DNA of 64,000 nucleotides from Streptomyces lienomycini (GTDB lineage Bacteria > Actinomycetota > Actinomycetes > Streptomycetales > Streptomycetaceae). Shown piece by piece: positions 52,907 to 60,773 of this stretch. The position numbers and the translations under genes are program-made. The stretch lies in the NCBI RefSeq assembly GCF_027947595.1, contig NZ_CP116257.1, positions 1,922,001-1,986,000 on the forward strand, given 5' to 3'. Within the stretch, counting starts at the first letter, position 1. Each line of letters begins with the position of its first letter. The notes beneath the pieces are model-generated. The model had not been told where the DNA came from. It was given only the letters and a program-made list of their open reading frames with translations, and did no database searches.

Positions 52907-54979
52907 GTGTCCAAACTGACCGACGTGCCCAAGCGGATCCTGATCGGGCGCGCACTGCGCAGCGACCGGCTGGGCGAGACGCTCCTGCCGAAGCGCATCG
53001 CCCTCCCCGTCTTCGCGTCCGACCCGCTGTCTTCCGTGGCGTACGCGCCCGGCGAGGTGCTGCTCGTCCTGTCCATCGCGGGCGTGTCGGCGTACCACTT
53101 CAGCCCCTGGATCGCGGTCGCGGTCGTGGTCCTGATGTTCACCGTCGTCGCCTCCTACCGGCAGAACGTGCACGCCTACCCGAGCGGCGGCGGCGACTAC
53201 GAGGTGGCCACCACCAACCTGGGGCCGAAGGCCGGTCTGACCGTGGCCAGCGCCCTGCTGGTCGACTACGTCCTGACCGTCGCCGTCTCCATCTCCTCCG
53301 GCATCGAGAACCTCGGCTCGGCCGTCCCCTTCGTCGTCGAGCACAAGGTCCTGTGCGCGGTCGCCGTGATCCTGCTGCTGACGCTGATGAACCTGCGCGG
53401 GGTCAGGGAGTCGGGCACGCTGTTCGCCATCCCGACGTACGTGTTCGTCGCGGGCGTCTTCATCATGATCGTGTGGGGCGCGTTCCGCGGCCTGGTCCTG
53501 GGCGACAGCATGCGCGCCCCGACCGCGGACTTCGAGATCAAACCGGAGCACGGCGGCCTGGCCGGCTTCGCCCTGATCTTCCTCCTGCTGCGCGCCTTCT
53601 CCTCCGGCTGCGCCGCGCTCACCGGAGTCGAGGCGATCTCCAACGGCGTCCCGGCCTTCCGCAAGCCCAAGTCGAAGAACGCGGGCAACACTCTCGCGAT
53701 GATGGGCCTGCTCGCCGTCACCATGTTCTGCGGCATCATCGCGCTCGCCGCCGCCACCGACGTCCGCATGTCGGAGAACCCGGCCACCGACCTCTTCCAC
53801 AACGGCGTCGCGGTCGGCGCGGACTACGTCCAGCACCCGGTGATCTCGCAGGTCGCCGAGGCGGTCTTCGGCGAGGGCAGCTTCCTGTTCGTCATCCTGG
53901 CCGCCGCCACCGCCCTGGTCCTCTTCCTGGCCGCCAACACCGCCTACAACGGCTTCCCGCTGCTCGGCTCGATCCTCGCCCAGGACCGCTACCTGCCGCG
54001 CCAGCTGCACACCCGCGGCGACCGCCTGGCCTTCTCCAACGGCATCGTGCTCCTCGCGGGCGCCGCCGTGCTCCTGGTCGTCGTCTACGGCGCCGACTCG
54101 ACCCGGCTGATCCAGCTCTACATCGTCGGCGTCTTCGTCTCCTTCACGCTCAGCCAGATCGGCATGGTCCGGCACTGGAACCGCAACCTCGCCGGCGAAC
54201 GGGACCAGGCCAAGCGCCGCCACATGATCCGCTCGCGCGCGATCAACGCCTTCGGCGCGTTCTTCACCGGACTGGTGCTGGTCGTGGTCCTGGCCACGAA
54301 GTTCACGCACGGAGCCTGGGTCGCCCTGCTCGGCATGTGCATCTTCTTCGCCACGATGACGGCGATCCGCAAGCACTACGACCGCGTCGCCGAGGAGATC
54401 GCCGCCCCCGAGGACCCCGAGGAGGCGCAGAGCGACGACATGGTGCGCCCGTCCCGCGTCCACTCGGTGGTACTGATCTCCAAGATCCACCGTCCCACGC
54501 TCCGGGCCCTCGCCTACGCCAAGCTGATGCGCTCCGACAGCCTGGAGGCGCTCAGCGTCAACGTCGACCCGGTCGAGACCAAGGCCCTGCGCGAGGAGTG
54601 GGAACGGCGCGGCATCGCCGTCCCCCTGAAGGTGCTGGACTCGCCGTACCGGGAGATCACCCGGCCGGTCATCGAGTACGTCAAGAGCCTGCGCAAGGAG
54701 TCCCCGCGCGACGCGGTCTCGGTCATCATCCCCGAGTACGTCGTGGGCCACTGGTACGAGCACCTGCTGCACAACCAGAGCGCCCTGCGCCTCAAGGGCC
54801 GCCTGCTGTTCACGCCGGGCGTCATGGTGACGTCCGTCCCGTACCAGCTGGAGTCCTCGGAGGCCGCCAGGCGCCGGGCCCGCAAACGCCAGAACTGGAG
54901 CGCCCCCGGCGCGGTCCGGCGCGGCCCGGCCCACCACCAGCCCCAGGACCGTACGAAGGACTCCTCGTCGTCCACGTAG
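52907..54979 (+). CDS. APC superfamily permease, KimA-like (putative K+ importer)
   Basis: 690 residues from GTG 52907. Twelve helices between about 30 and 500 with the APC GDY-type motif (YPSGGGDYEVATTNLG) in the first loop, and a soluble C-terminal domain (about 510-670) that starts MVRPSRVHSVVLISKIHRP and contains a Usp-like fold. This layout matches bacterial KimA/KUP-like APC proteins, in which the C-terminal domain mediates regulation. It sits beside TrkA genes in Mycobacterium too (Rv2690c, from memory). K+ transport is likely but amino-acid transport cannot be excluded. Confidence 0.88.
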   Translation: MSKLTDVPKRILIGRALRSDRLGETLLPKRIALPVFASDPLSSVAYAPGEVLLVLSIAGVSAYHFSPWIAVAVVVLMFTVVASYRQNVHAYPSGGGDYEVATTNLGPKAGLTVASALLVDYVLTVAVSISSGIENLGSAVPFVVEHKVLCAVAVILLLTLMNLRGVRESGTLFAIPTYVFVAGVFIMIVWGAFRGLVLGDSMRAPTADFEIKPEHGGLAGFALIFLLLRAFSSGCAALTGVEAISNGVPAFRKPKSKNAGNTLAMMGLLAVTMFCGIIALAAATDVRMSENPATDLFHNGVAVGADYVQHPVISQVAEAVFGEGSFLFVILAAATALVLFLAANTAYNGFPLLGSILAQDRYLPRQLHTRGDRLAFSNGIVLLAGAAVLLVVVYGADSTRLIQLYIVGVFVSFTLSQIGMVRHWNRNLAGERDQAKRRHMIRSRAINAFGAFFTGLVLVVVLATKFTHGAWVALLGMCIFFATMTAIRKHYDRVAEEIAAPEDPEEAQSDDMVRPSRVHSVVLISKIHRPTLRALAYAKLMRSDSLEALSVNVDPVETKALREEWERRGIAVPLKVLDSPYREITRPVIEYVKSLRKESPRDAVSVIIPEYVVGHWYEHLLHNQSALRLKGRLLFTPGVMVTSVPYQLESSEAARRRARKRQNWSAPGAVRRGPAHHQPQDRTKDSSSST

Positions 54980-55039
54980 ACTGGACGGCTGTTGTTCTTT
55001 GTCGTCCCTGTCGCCCCCGTTCTCTGGAGTCACCCCGCC

Positions 55040-56416
55040 ATGCAGGCAGAACCGAAGAAGTCGCAGGCGGAGTCGCGAGCGGTGCCGCAGTCGGCCGCGG
55101 AGCCGGTGTCGCTGGTGGGGGAGGAGTACGAGGTCGAGATCGGCCCCGTCGCCCACGGCGGCCACTGCATCGCCCGTACGTCCGAGGGGCAGGTGCTGTT
55201 CGTCCGGCACGCGCTGCCGGGTGAGCGGGTCGTGGCCCGGGTGACGGAGGGCGAGGAGGGCGCCCGCTTCCTGCGCGCCGACGCGGTCGAGATCCTGGAC
55301 GCCTCCAAGGACCGCATCGAGGCCCCCTGCCCCTTCGCGGGCCCCGGCCGCTGCGGCGGCTGCGACTGGCAGCACGCCAAGCCGGGCGCGCAGCGCCGCC
55401 TGAAGGGCGAGGTCGTCACCGAGCAGCTCAAGCGCCTGGCGGGCCTCACCCCCGAGGAGGCCGGCTGGGACGGCACGGTGATGCCGGCCGAGGGCGACAA
55501 GGTGCCCGCCGGACAGGTGCCGTCCTGGCGCACGCGCGTGCAGTACGCGGTGGACGCGGAGGGCCACGCGGGCCTGCGCAAGCACCGCTCCCACGAGGTC
55601 CAGCCGATCGACCACTGCATGATCGCCGCGGAGGGCGTCAGCGAGCTGGGCATCGAGGCGCGGGACTGGACGGGCATGGAGTCCGTCGAGGCGATCGCGG
55701 CCACCGGCTCCCAGGACCGCCAGGTCATCCTGACCCCGCGGCCCGGCGCCCGCCTGCCCATCGTCGAACTGGACCGCCCGGTCTCGGTCATGCGCGTCGG
55801 CGAGAAGGACGGCGGCGTCCACCGCGTCCACGGCCGCCCCTTCGTCCGCGAGCGCGCCGACGGCCGCACCTACCGGGTCGGCTCCGGAGGCTTCTGGCAG
55901 GTCCACCCGAAGGCCGCCGACACCCTGGTCACGGCAGTCATGCAGGGCCTGCTGCCCCGCAAGGGCGACATGGCCCTCGACCTCTACTGCGGCGTCGGCC
56001 TCTTCGCCGGCGCCCTGGCCGACCGGGTCGGCGACCAGGGCGCGGTCCTCGGCATCGAGTCCGGCAAACGCGCCGTCGAGGACGCCCGCCACAACCTCGC
56101 CGCCTTCGACCGGGTCCGCGTCGAACAGGGCAAGGTGGAGGCGGTCCTGCCCCGCACGGGCATCGACGAGGTCGACCTCATCGTCCTGGACCCGCCCCGC
56201 GCGGGCGCGGGCCGCAAGACGGTCGAGCACCTCTCGTCCCTGGGCGCCCGCCGAATCGCCTACGTGGCCTGCGACCCCGCCGCGCTGGCCCGGGACCTGG
56301 GGTACTTCCGGGACGGGGGGTACCGGGTGCGGATGCTGCGGGTGTTCGATCTGTTTCCGATGACGCATCATGTGGAGTGCGTGGCGATTCTGGAGCCCGC
56401 GGGCAAGGGGTCCTGA
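55040..56416 (+). CDS. TrmA-family (RlmCD/RumA-like) RNA uracil-5 methyltransferase
   Basis: 458 residues from ATG 55040. A TRAM domain (about 25-90), iron-sulfur cysteines Cys97, Cys105, Cys108 and a probable fourth in DHCMIAA, and the SAM-binding domain with DLYCGVGLFAG, LDPPRAGAGRK and the catalytic-Cys motif YVACDPAALARDL. It makes 5-methyluridine in rRNA or tRNA. The last 20 codons and 3' flank are repeated in decayed form at about 62977, placing the gene at the left edge of an accessory island. RlmC versus TrmA specificity is not decidable. Confidence 0.93.
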   Translation: MQAEPKKSQAESRAVPQSAAEPVSLVGEEYEVEIGPVAHGGHCIARTSEGQVLFVRHALPGERVVARVTEGEEGARFLRADAVEILDASKDRIEAPCPFAGPGRCGGCDWQHAKPGAQRRLKGEVVTEQLKRLAGLTPEEAGWDGTVMPAEGDKVPAGQVPSWRTRVQYAVDAEGHAGLRKHRSHEVQPIDHCMIAAEGVSELGIEARDWTGMESVEAIAATGSQDRQVILTPRPGARLPIVELDRPVSVMRVGEKDGGVHRVHGRPFVRERADGRTYRVGSGGFWQVHPKAADTLVTAVMQGLLPRKGDMALDLYCGVGLFAGALADRVGDQGAVLGIESGKRAVEDARHNLAAFDRVRVEQGKVEAVLPRTGIDEVDLIVLDPPRAGAGRKTVEHLSSLGARRIAYVACDPAALARDLGYFRDGGYRVRMLRVFDLFPMTHHVECVAILEPAGKGS

Positions 56417-56656
56417 CCTGCACTTTTGCCGTCGGGACGGGTTGCTCGACCTGTTTCCCTCCGGACAGCGGTCTTTGCGCCTTGCTGACCAGCGGTTTCG
56501 TGAGCGAGGTGCCTGCATGGGCGACGCATATAGAGGGATGTTCGGAGAATCTTGACGCTCGGATGACGCTCGAAGCGGGAGTCACTGCTGCACCTCCCCG
56601 CTGCGAGCCACCATCTTCGGCCGCACGTTGCTAGAACGCGACTCGACCGCGCCATG

Positions 56657-56675
56657 TGATACCGGCCAGGTATCA
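56657..56675 (+). promoter_or_regulatory. Antitoxin operator and promoter
   Basis: TGATACC (56657-56663) and GGTATCA (56669-56675) form a 7-bp dyad with a 5-bp spacer, 8 bp upstream of the antitoxin ATG. A -10-like TATCAT (56671-56676) overlaps the right arm, placing transcription start at or near the ATG, so the message is probably leaderless and autorepressed. Confidence 0.65.
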
Positions 56676-56683
56676 TCTGGTGT

Positions 56684-56878
56684 ATGGCGATGACACTCCG
56701 GCTCCCCGACGACCTCGACGCGAAGCTCACCGAGCGGGCTCGTCGTGAGGGTCGCAGCAAGCAGGAGCTTGCCATCGAGGCCATCCGTGATGCCCAGGAC
56801 CGGGCCGAGCTGAAGGTTGACGACGTCCTGGCGGAGTTGATGGACAGCGATGCGGAGATTCTGGACTACCTGAAGTGA
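56684..56878 (+). CDS. Ribbon-helix-helix antitoxin
   Basis: 64 residues from ATG 56684. N-terminal RHH (MTLRLPDDLDAKLTERARREG and SKQELAIEAIRDAQ) and an acidic C-terminal tail (VDDVLAELMDSDAEILDYLK) that would neutralise the toxin. The RHH type differs from Phd of phage P1. Its stop overlaps the toxin GTG by 4 bp. Autoregulation through the upstream dyad is expected. Confidence 0.85.
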   Translation: MAMTLRLPDDLDAKLTERARREGRSKQELAIEAIRDAQDRAELKVDDVLAELMDSDAEILDYLK

Positions 56879-57267
56879 CGAACGTGCGCTACGTCCAGAT
56901 CGACGAGATCCTGGCCATCGCCCGCGCGGTCAACGGTACCGAGCACAGCGTGCGTGACATGGGTCTTCTGGTGTCGGCGATCGAGCGGCCCCGGACGAAC
57001 GTGTTCGGAGCCGAGTTGTACCCCATGTTGCACGAGAAGGCAGCGGCCCTGCTGCACTCCGTCGCCCGCAATCACGCGTTGATCGACGGCAACAAGCGCA
57101 CCGCCTGGCTCGCCATGCGTGTCTTCCTGCGGTTCAACGGCGTCAGCGCCAGTACCGTCCCGCCGCCCGTCGCCGTTGCCGGCCCGTTCGTCGAGGAAGT
57201 CGCGCAGGACAACGTCGATGTACCGGTCATTGCCAAGCGTCTGGCGGCCTGGTTTCCGATTCCCTGA
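56875..57267 (+). CDS. doc: Doc/Fic-family toxin
   Basis: 130 residues from GTG 56875. The Fic-type active site reads HALIDGNKRTAW (His67, Asp71, Asn73, Lys74, Arg75). P1 Doc has HxFxDGNKR, so Leu69 replaces the usual Phe. Lys rather than Gly after Asn is the Doc signature, linked to phosphorylation of elongation factor EF-Tu. Coupled to the antitoxin by a 4-bp overlap. A partly deleted second copy at 63189-63388 lacks the active site. Confidence 0.88.
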   Translation: MTNVRYVQIDEILAIARAVNGTEHSVRDMGLLVSAIERPRTNVFGAELYPMLHEKAAALLHSVARNHALIDGNKRTAWLAMRVFLRFNGVSASTVPPPVAVAGPFVEEVAQDNVDVPVIAKRLAAWFPIP

Positions 57268-57277
57268 CGTTCGACGT

Positions 57278-58148
57278 CGTGTCCTGTGATCGATCTTCAG
57301 GTATGCCGAGACTGCCAAGGAGCGGAGGCGATGGTGCGTCTATGCGGCTTGGAGGAGGTTGTGCAGGCGGGCGAGACCGAGCACGGCGTGTCCGCGACCG
57401 GGTCGGTCCCGGCAAGACCGTCTGGTCCGAGTGCGCACTGTCGAGCGGAGCCGTAGCCCCCGAGCCCGGGCAGGCCACCGCACCGAGCGGCGTACCCGCC
57501 ACCATCCCATGCCGCTGTGAGCCGGGCACCGGCTCACCGGAGCTCGGCTGTCCGGGCCGTGCCGCAAGAGGCGTTCCTCGACGGCCGACGCGGCGGCGGC
57601 CTGGACCGGGTCTACGGTCGCGGTCGTGAACCTCCACGCCACCACGTGGCAGGCCGAAGTCAGCCGATCGCCGCGACCCCGGCTCTGACGATGAGCATTC
57701 CCAGGAGCGAGAGCAGCGCACCGCGCGCGTCGTCACAGGTTGTTGTCCAGGACGCTGTAGATCATGTCGTTCGTTGTCGTCATGGCTGACCCTGTCGAAG
57801 TTCTCCTTCCACTGTCTGAGTCCCGTGTTCGTAGTCCGCCCAGGCGTCGGCCACTTCTTCGGGTGTCGCCGCATCCTGATGGACGGCAGTCTCCGGTGCG
57901 TGTGGCGCGCGGACCCGTGCCGGACCGGTGACAGACGGGCTGTTGGTCGACATCGAGGACCGCTGAACCAGACCAGCAGGTCGGGGGCGACGTCGGGGTC
58001 GAGGCCCTCGTTGTCGGGGTTGGCGTGATGACGGGTGTGCTTGTCCTGCCACCAGCCGTACCCCATTCCGATGCCCGCTCCGGCGATCCGTCCGGACACC
58101 TCGCTGACCGACTCTGTGCGCGGCATGTCCCGGGTGTTCCGATCCGCT
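57278..58148. other. Degenerate 871-bp region with gene fragments
   Basis: No intact gene with a convincing ribosome binding site. On the minus strand I see a desaturase fragment (57960-58126), a 57-residue frame (57780-57953) ending in ATGA with a 16-residue frame (57733-57783), and past a frameshift a hydrophobic stretch LLSLLGMLIVRAGVAAIG (about 57674-57730). These look like remains of a former leftward operon. The portion 57290-57645 is coding-like but unrecognised. Confidence 0.55.
57960..58126 (-). pseudogene. Fatty-acid (acyl-CoA) desaturase fragment
   Basis: About 47 codons read AGIGMGYGWWQDKHTRHHAN, then a segment DPDVAPDLLVW, which match the second histidine box and surroundings of Streptomyces DesA-type membrane desaturases. 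The N-terminal HDLAH region and everything after the LLVW segment are missing or out of frame. It lies downstream of the MBL gene on the same strand. Confidence 0.7.
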
Positions 58149-59081
58149 TCAGCCGCCGATGGGCGTGACCCCTGAGGGAGCCGGGACCAGCCGGTACCCG
58201 CCGTCCTCGCGTAGCACGTGTCCGGCGGTCGGCGGCGGGAAGTGGCTCCCCAGCAGGAGAGTTGACGTACCGGCCAGGGAGCCGAGCACCTGGTTCCGGG
58301 TCCTGGCCGCGAGTTCGGGAGCGATGTCCACACAGCTGCAGAGCCCTGGATGCGCCATCTGGACCGGGTGATGGATGCTGTCGCCGGTGACCAATGCGGT
58401 CTCGCCACGGCTGCTCAGTTCCACCGCTACCTGCCCCGGTGTGTGGCCGGGGGTAGGCAGCAGACGGATGCCCGGCGCGACGTCGGTGCCCTCGTCCGCG
58501 ACATCGATGAGGTCGAACAGACCTGCTTCCCGGACGGGATGGACCGAGTCCCGGAACATCTGCCGTCGCGCCTCCTCCATGTCGACACCCGCCCAGTAGT
58601 CCCACTCGGTGCGTGAGGTGAGATAGCGCGCGTTCGGGAACGTGGGCACCCAGGCGTCGCCCTCGGCACGCGTGTTCCACCCCACGTGGTCGGCGTGGAG
58701 GTGGGTCAGGACCACGACGTCAACGCTCTCCGGCGGGAAGCCCGCCGCCCGCAGCCGTGCTTCGTAGTCGCTGTTCAGGTCGTGCCAGGCGGGGTTGGCG
58801 CGCCGCTTCCCGTTTCCGATGCCGGTGTCCATCAGCACCCGCATGCCGTCCACCTCGACGGCGAAGCTGTGACTCGCCAGGCGCAGAACGCCTTGTTCGT
58901 CGGCGAATTCGGGGCTCAGCCAGGGAGTCCGGCTCACGAGGTCGGTGGTTGCCCCGGGCAGCAGCCACGGACCGGTCTGGGCGGGCAGGACCACTTCGTC
59001 GATGCGTCGTACGGTGTGGTCGCCCACCGTCCAGGAAGAGGCGGGGGGAGTGGACCTGGTCGTTTGCGATGAGGTGAACAC
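58149..59081 (-). CDS. Metallo-beta-lactamase-fold hydrolase
   Basis: 310 residues from GTG 59081, with AAGGA 8 bp upstream overlapping the MFS stop region. Metal site HxHxDH: His127, His129, Asp131, His132 (THLHADHVG), then further His/Asp ligands in TPGHTPGQ, VTGDSIHH and LGSHFP. The subgroup resembles lactonase-like and AHL-lactonase-type enzymes, cytoplasmic and without signal peptide. It follows the MFS gene by 11 bp, so both are one operon. It may open a lactone or a related ring, but the substrate is unknown. Confidence 0.85.
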   Translation of the reverse strand: MFTSSQTTRSTPPASSWTVGDHTVRRIDEVVLPAQTGPWLLPGATTDLVSRTPWLSPEFADEQGVLRLASHSFAVEVDGMRVLMDTGIGNGKRRANPAWHDLNSDYEARLRAAGFPPESVDVVVLTHLHADHVGWNTRAEGDAWVPTFPNARYLTSRTEWDYWAGVDMEEARRQMFRDSVHPVREAGLFDLIDVADEGTDVAPGIRLLPTPGHTPGQVAVELSSRGETALVTGDSIHHPVQMAHPGLCSCVDIAPELAARTRNQVLGSLAGTSTLLLGSHFPPPTAGHVLREDGGYRLVPAPSGVTPIGG

Positions 59082-59092
59082 GGCGACGTTCC

Positions 59093-60418
59093 TTACCTGT
59101 TACGGGTCGCGAGGACGGAGATGTCTGGAGTGGGCGTGTTGGGTGAGGTGGATGGGTAGTTGCTCGTCGCCGGACGGGAGTGGATGTCCGGGGACGGTGT
59201 CCGGCGCCGACTGCGCAGCGGCGCGGTCAGCGTCGCGACTGCGACGGTCGCCAGTACGGCCACGCAGCCGGCACAGGCCAGTGCTGCCGCACGCAGCCCG
59301 AAGCCGGCGGTGAGGGCGCCGGCGCCGATGGCAGGCAGACTCATCGCCAGGTAGCTGAGTACGTGATAGGAGGCGAGCGTGCCGCCCTTCTCCCGGGCCG
59401 GGACCGAGTCGACGACCGCGCGCAGCGCACCCTGGGAGACGGCTCCGAAGCCGAACCCGGCCAGCGCCGCCCCGGCGAAGAGAAGTGCGGGGCCGGCGAG
59501 CCAGAGGGCACCCAGGGTCAGGACGGCCGCCGGAATCACCGCGCAGCTCCCGAGGAGAGCGGAGACGTCGGCACGCATCCTGCGCGTGAAGTACACCGTC
59601 GGGGCGGCGACGGCCGTCAGCGTGAAGAAGACCATGCCGTCGGCGTATTCGGGTCCGCCGGGGGAGATGAGCCGTGTGAAGCCCGGTCCCAGGGACGAGT
59701 AGAAGCCGCCGAGTGCCCAGACGGCGACGACGCCGGCGCCGTTGAGCAGGAGAGCGTGGGCGGCCGCCGACGGCAGTGCCAGGTGGGGCCGTGTAGAGCG
59801 CAGTGCTCCGGGACGGCGGCGGACGGTCTCGGGCGTCGAGACAAGGGCGATGGCCTGCGCGGCGAACACGGCGATCAGGGCCGCGTACACCGTGATCGTC
59901 GGAACGGGGGCGAAGCGCACCATGAGGGTGGCTGCCAGGACGCCGGCCGCCATGCCCGTCACCGGCGCGATGCTGTTGGCCAGAGCGGGGCGACCCGGCC
60001 GGGCGGGGTTTTCCAGGTCGCGGAGAGCCGCACCCGCTGCGCCGGTCGCCGCGCCGGTCGCGATGCCCTGCAGCACGCGGGCGCCGATCAGGGTGGTCAG
60101 GCCGCCGGCCGTCGCGAACAGTGCCATGGAGGCGACCTGAACCGCGAGGGCGCCCAGGAGCACGGGGCAGCGTCCGACATGGTTGGAAAGGGTTCCGGTC
60201 GTCAGCAGTGCGATCAGGAGCGCCAGAGCGTAGGCGCTGAAGACCACGGTGATGTCGAGGGAAGACAGCTGCCACTGAGCCTGGTAGTGGGGGTACAGCG
60301 GGGTCGGTGCGCTGGATGCGGCGAGCAGCGCGATCAGGATCGAGGCGTGCAATGCGAACGGCAGGCGTCCGGGTGGGGAGGTGCGGGGAGGCGCGAGGCC
60401 CGCGGGGACGCTCCGCAT
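59093..60418 (-). CDS. Major facilitator superfamily transporter (drug/solute efflux type)
   Basis: 441 residues from ATG 60418, 12 helices, a typical MFS A-motif region after helix 2 (SNHVGRCPVLLG), and Pro/Ser/Thr-rich C-terminus. Starts 17 bp downstream of an operator copy and forms the first gene of the leftward operon with the MBL hydrolase gene. The gene's own promoter region (60419-60566) is divergent from the AtzG-like gene. Efflux or uptake of the AtzE substrate is plausible. Confidence 0.9.
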   Translation of the reverse strand: MRSVPAGLAPPRTSPPGRLPFALHASILIALLAASSAPTPLYPHYQAQWQLSSLDITVVFSAYALALLIALLTTGTLSNHVGRCPVLLGALAVQVASMALFATAGGLTTLIGARVLQGIATGAATGAAGAALRDLENPARPGRPALANSIAPVTGMAAGVLAATLMVRFAPVPTITVYAALIAVFAAQAIALVSTPETVRRRPGALRSTRPHLALPSAAAHALLLNGAGVVAVWALGGFYSSLGPGFTRLISPGGPEYADGMVFFTLTAVAAPTVYFTRRMRADVSALLGSCAVIPAAVLTLGALWLAGPALLFAGAALAGFGFGAVSQGALRAVVDSVPAREKGGTLASYHVLSYLAMSLPAIGAGALTAGFGLRAAALACAGCVAVLATVAVATLTAPLRSRRRTPSPDIHSRPATSNYPSTSPNTPTPDISVLATRNR

Positions 60419-60435
60419 GAGGGTCCTTCCCGTAA

Positions 60436-60458
60436 TAAAAGCGATTGGTTTGCTTTAA
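60436..60458 (-). promoter_or_regulatory. TetR-type operator copy 1
   Basis: On the minus strand this 23-bp site contains AAGCAA-N5-TCGC-N-TTTTA. Half sites AAAGC/GCTTT form a dyad. It lies 17 bp before the MFS ATG. Confidence 0.6.
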
Positions 60459-60481
60459 GGCATCGTAGATCCTATGATCGG

Positions 60482-60504
60482 CTAAAGCAAACGGTTCGCG
60501 TTTA
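60482..60504 (+). promoter_or_regulatory. TetR-type operator copy 2
   Basis: 23-bp site with AAGCAA-N5-TCGC-N-TTTA, inverted relative to copy 1 and 46 bp from it centre to centre. It is 62 bp before the AtzG-like ATG. Confidence 0.6.
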
Positions 60505-60566
60505 CGGTGGTCGGAAGTCCTGCACCAGCCCCGGCCCGTCGCGCCACACAGATCCGGAAGGAAACC

Positions 60567-60773
60567 ATGACCAGCGAACTCACCCCCCAGGAGGCAGCCC
60601 GAGGGGCGCTGCGGGCGGGGCTCCCCCTCGGGGACGGCCGACACGAAGCAGTGGCCATGACGGCCAACCACATCCACTCCGTGATCAGCACGTTGCGCGA
60701 GCTCGATTTCGGCGAGACCCCTCCCGCGTCCTCCTACCGAGCCGGAGAGGGGAACGTCGATGCAACCGTTTGA
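60567..60773 (+). CDS. AtzG-like (DUF4089) small subunit
   Basis: 68 residues from ATG 60567 with GGAAGGA about 4 bp upstream. The core AGLPLGDGRHEAVAMTANHI and the LDFGETPPAS segment resemble AtzG, the small protein that binds and stabilises the amidase AtzE in 1-carboxybiuret hydrolase. It is also reminiscent of GatC wrapping around GatA. The amidase ATG lies inside its last 14 bp, so the two are translationally coupled. Function by analogy only. Confidence 0.75.
   Translation: MTSELTPQEAARGALRAGLPLGDGRHEAVAMTANHIHSVISTLRELDFGETPPASSYRAGEGNVDATV

Larger units (their letters stand above)
56355..57277 (+). repeat. Left copy of a duplicated segment (methyltransferase 3' end, antitoxin, Doc toxin)
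   Basis: This segment is the complete version. Shorter matching blocks occur in the same order at 62977-63093, 63114-63230 and 63231-63388. The last 158 bp of each copy agree at about nine bases in ten by eye. Confidence 0.85.

Noticed and set aside
57290..57645. Transposase remnant
   Set aside because: Frames contain Arg/Pro-rich text without DDE or other transposase motifs, and no terminal inverted repeats were found.
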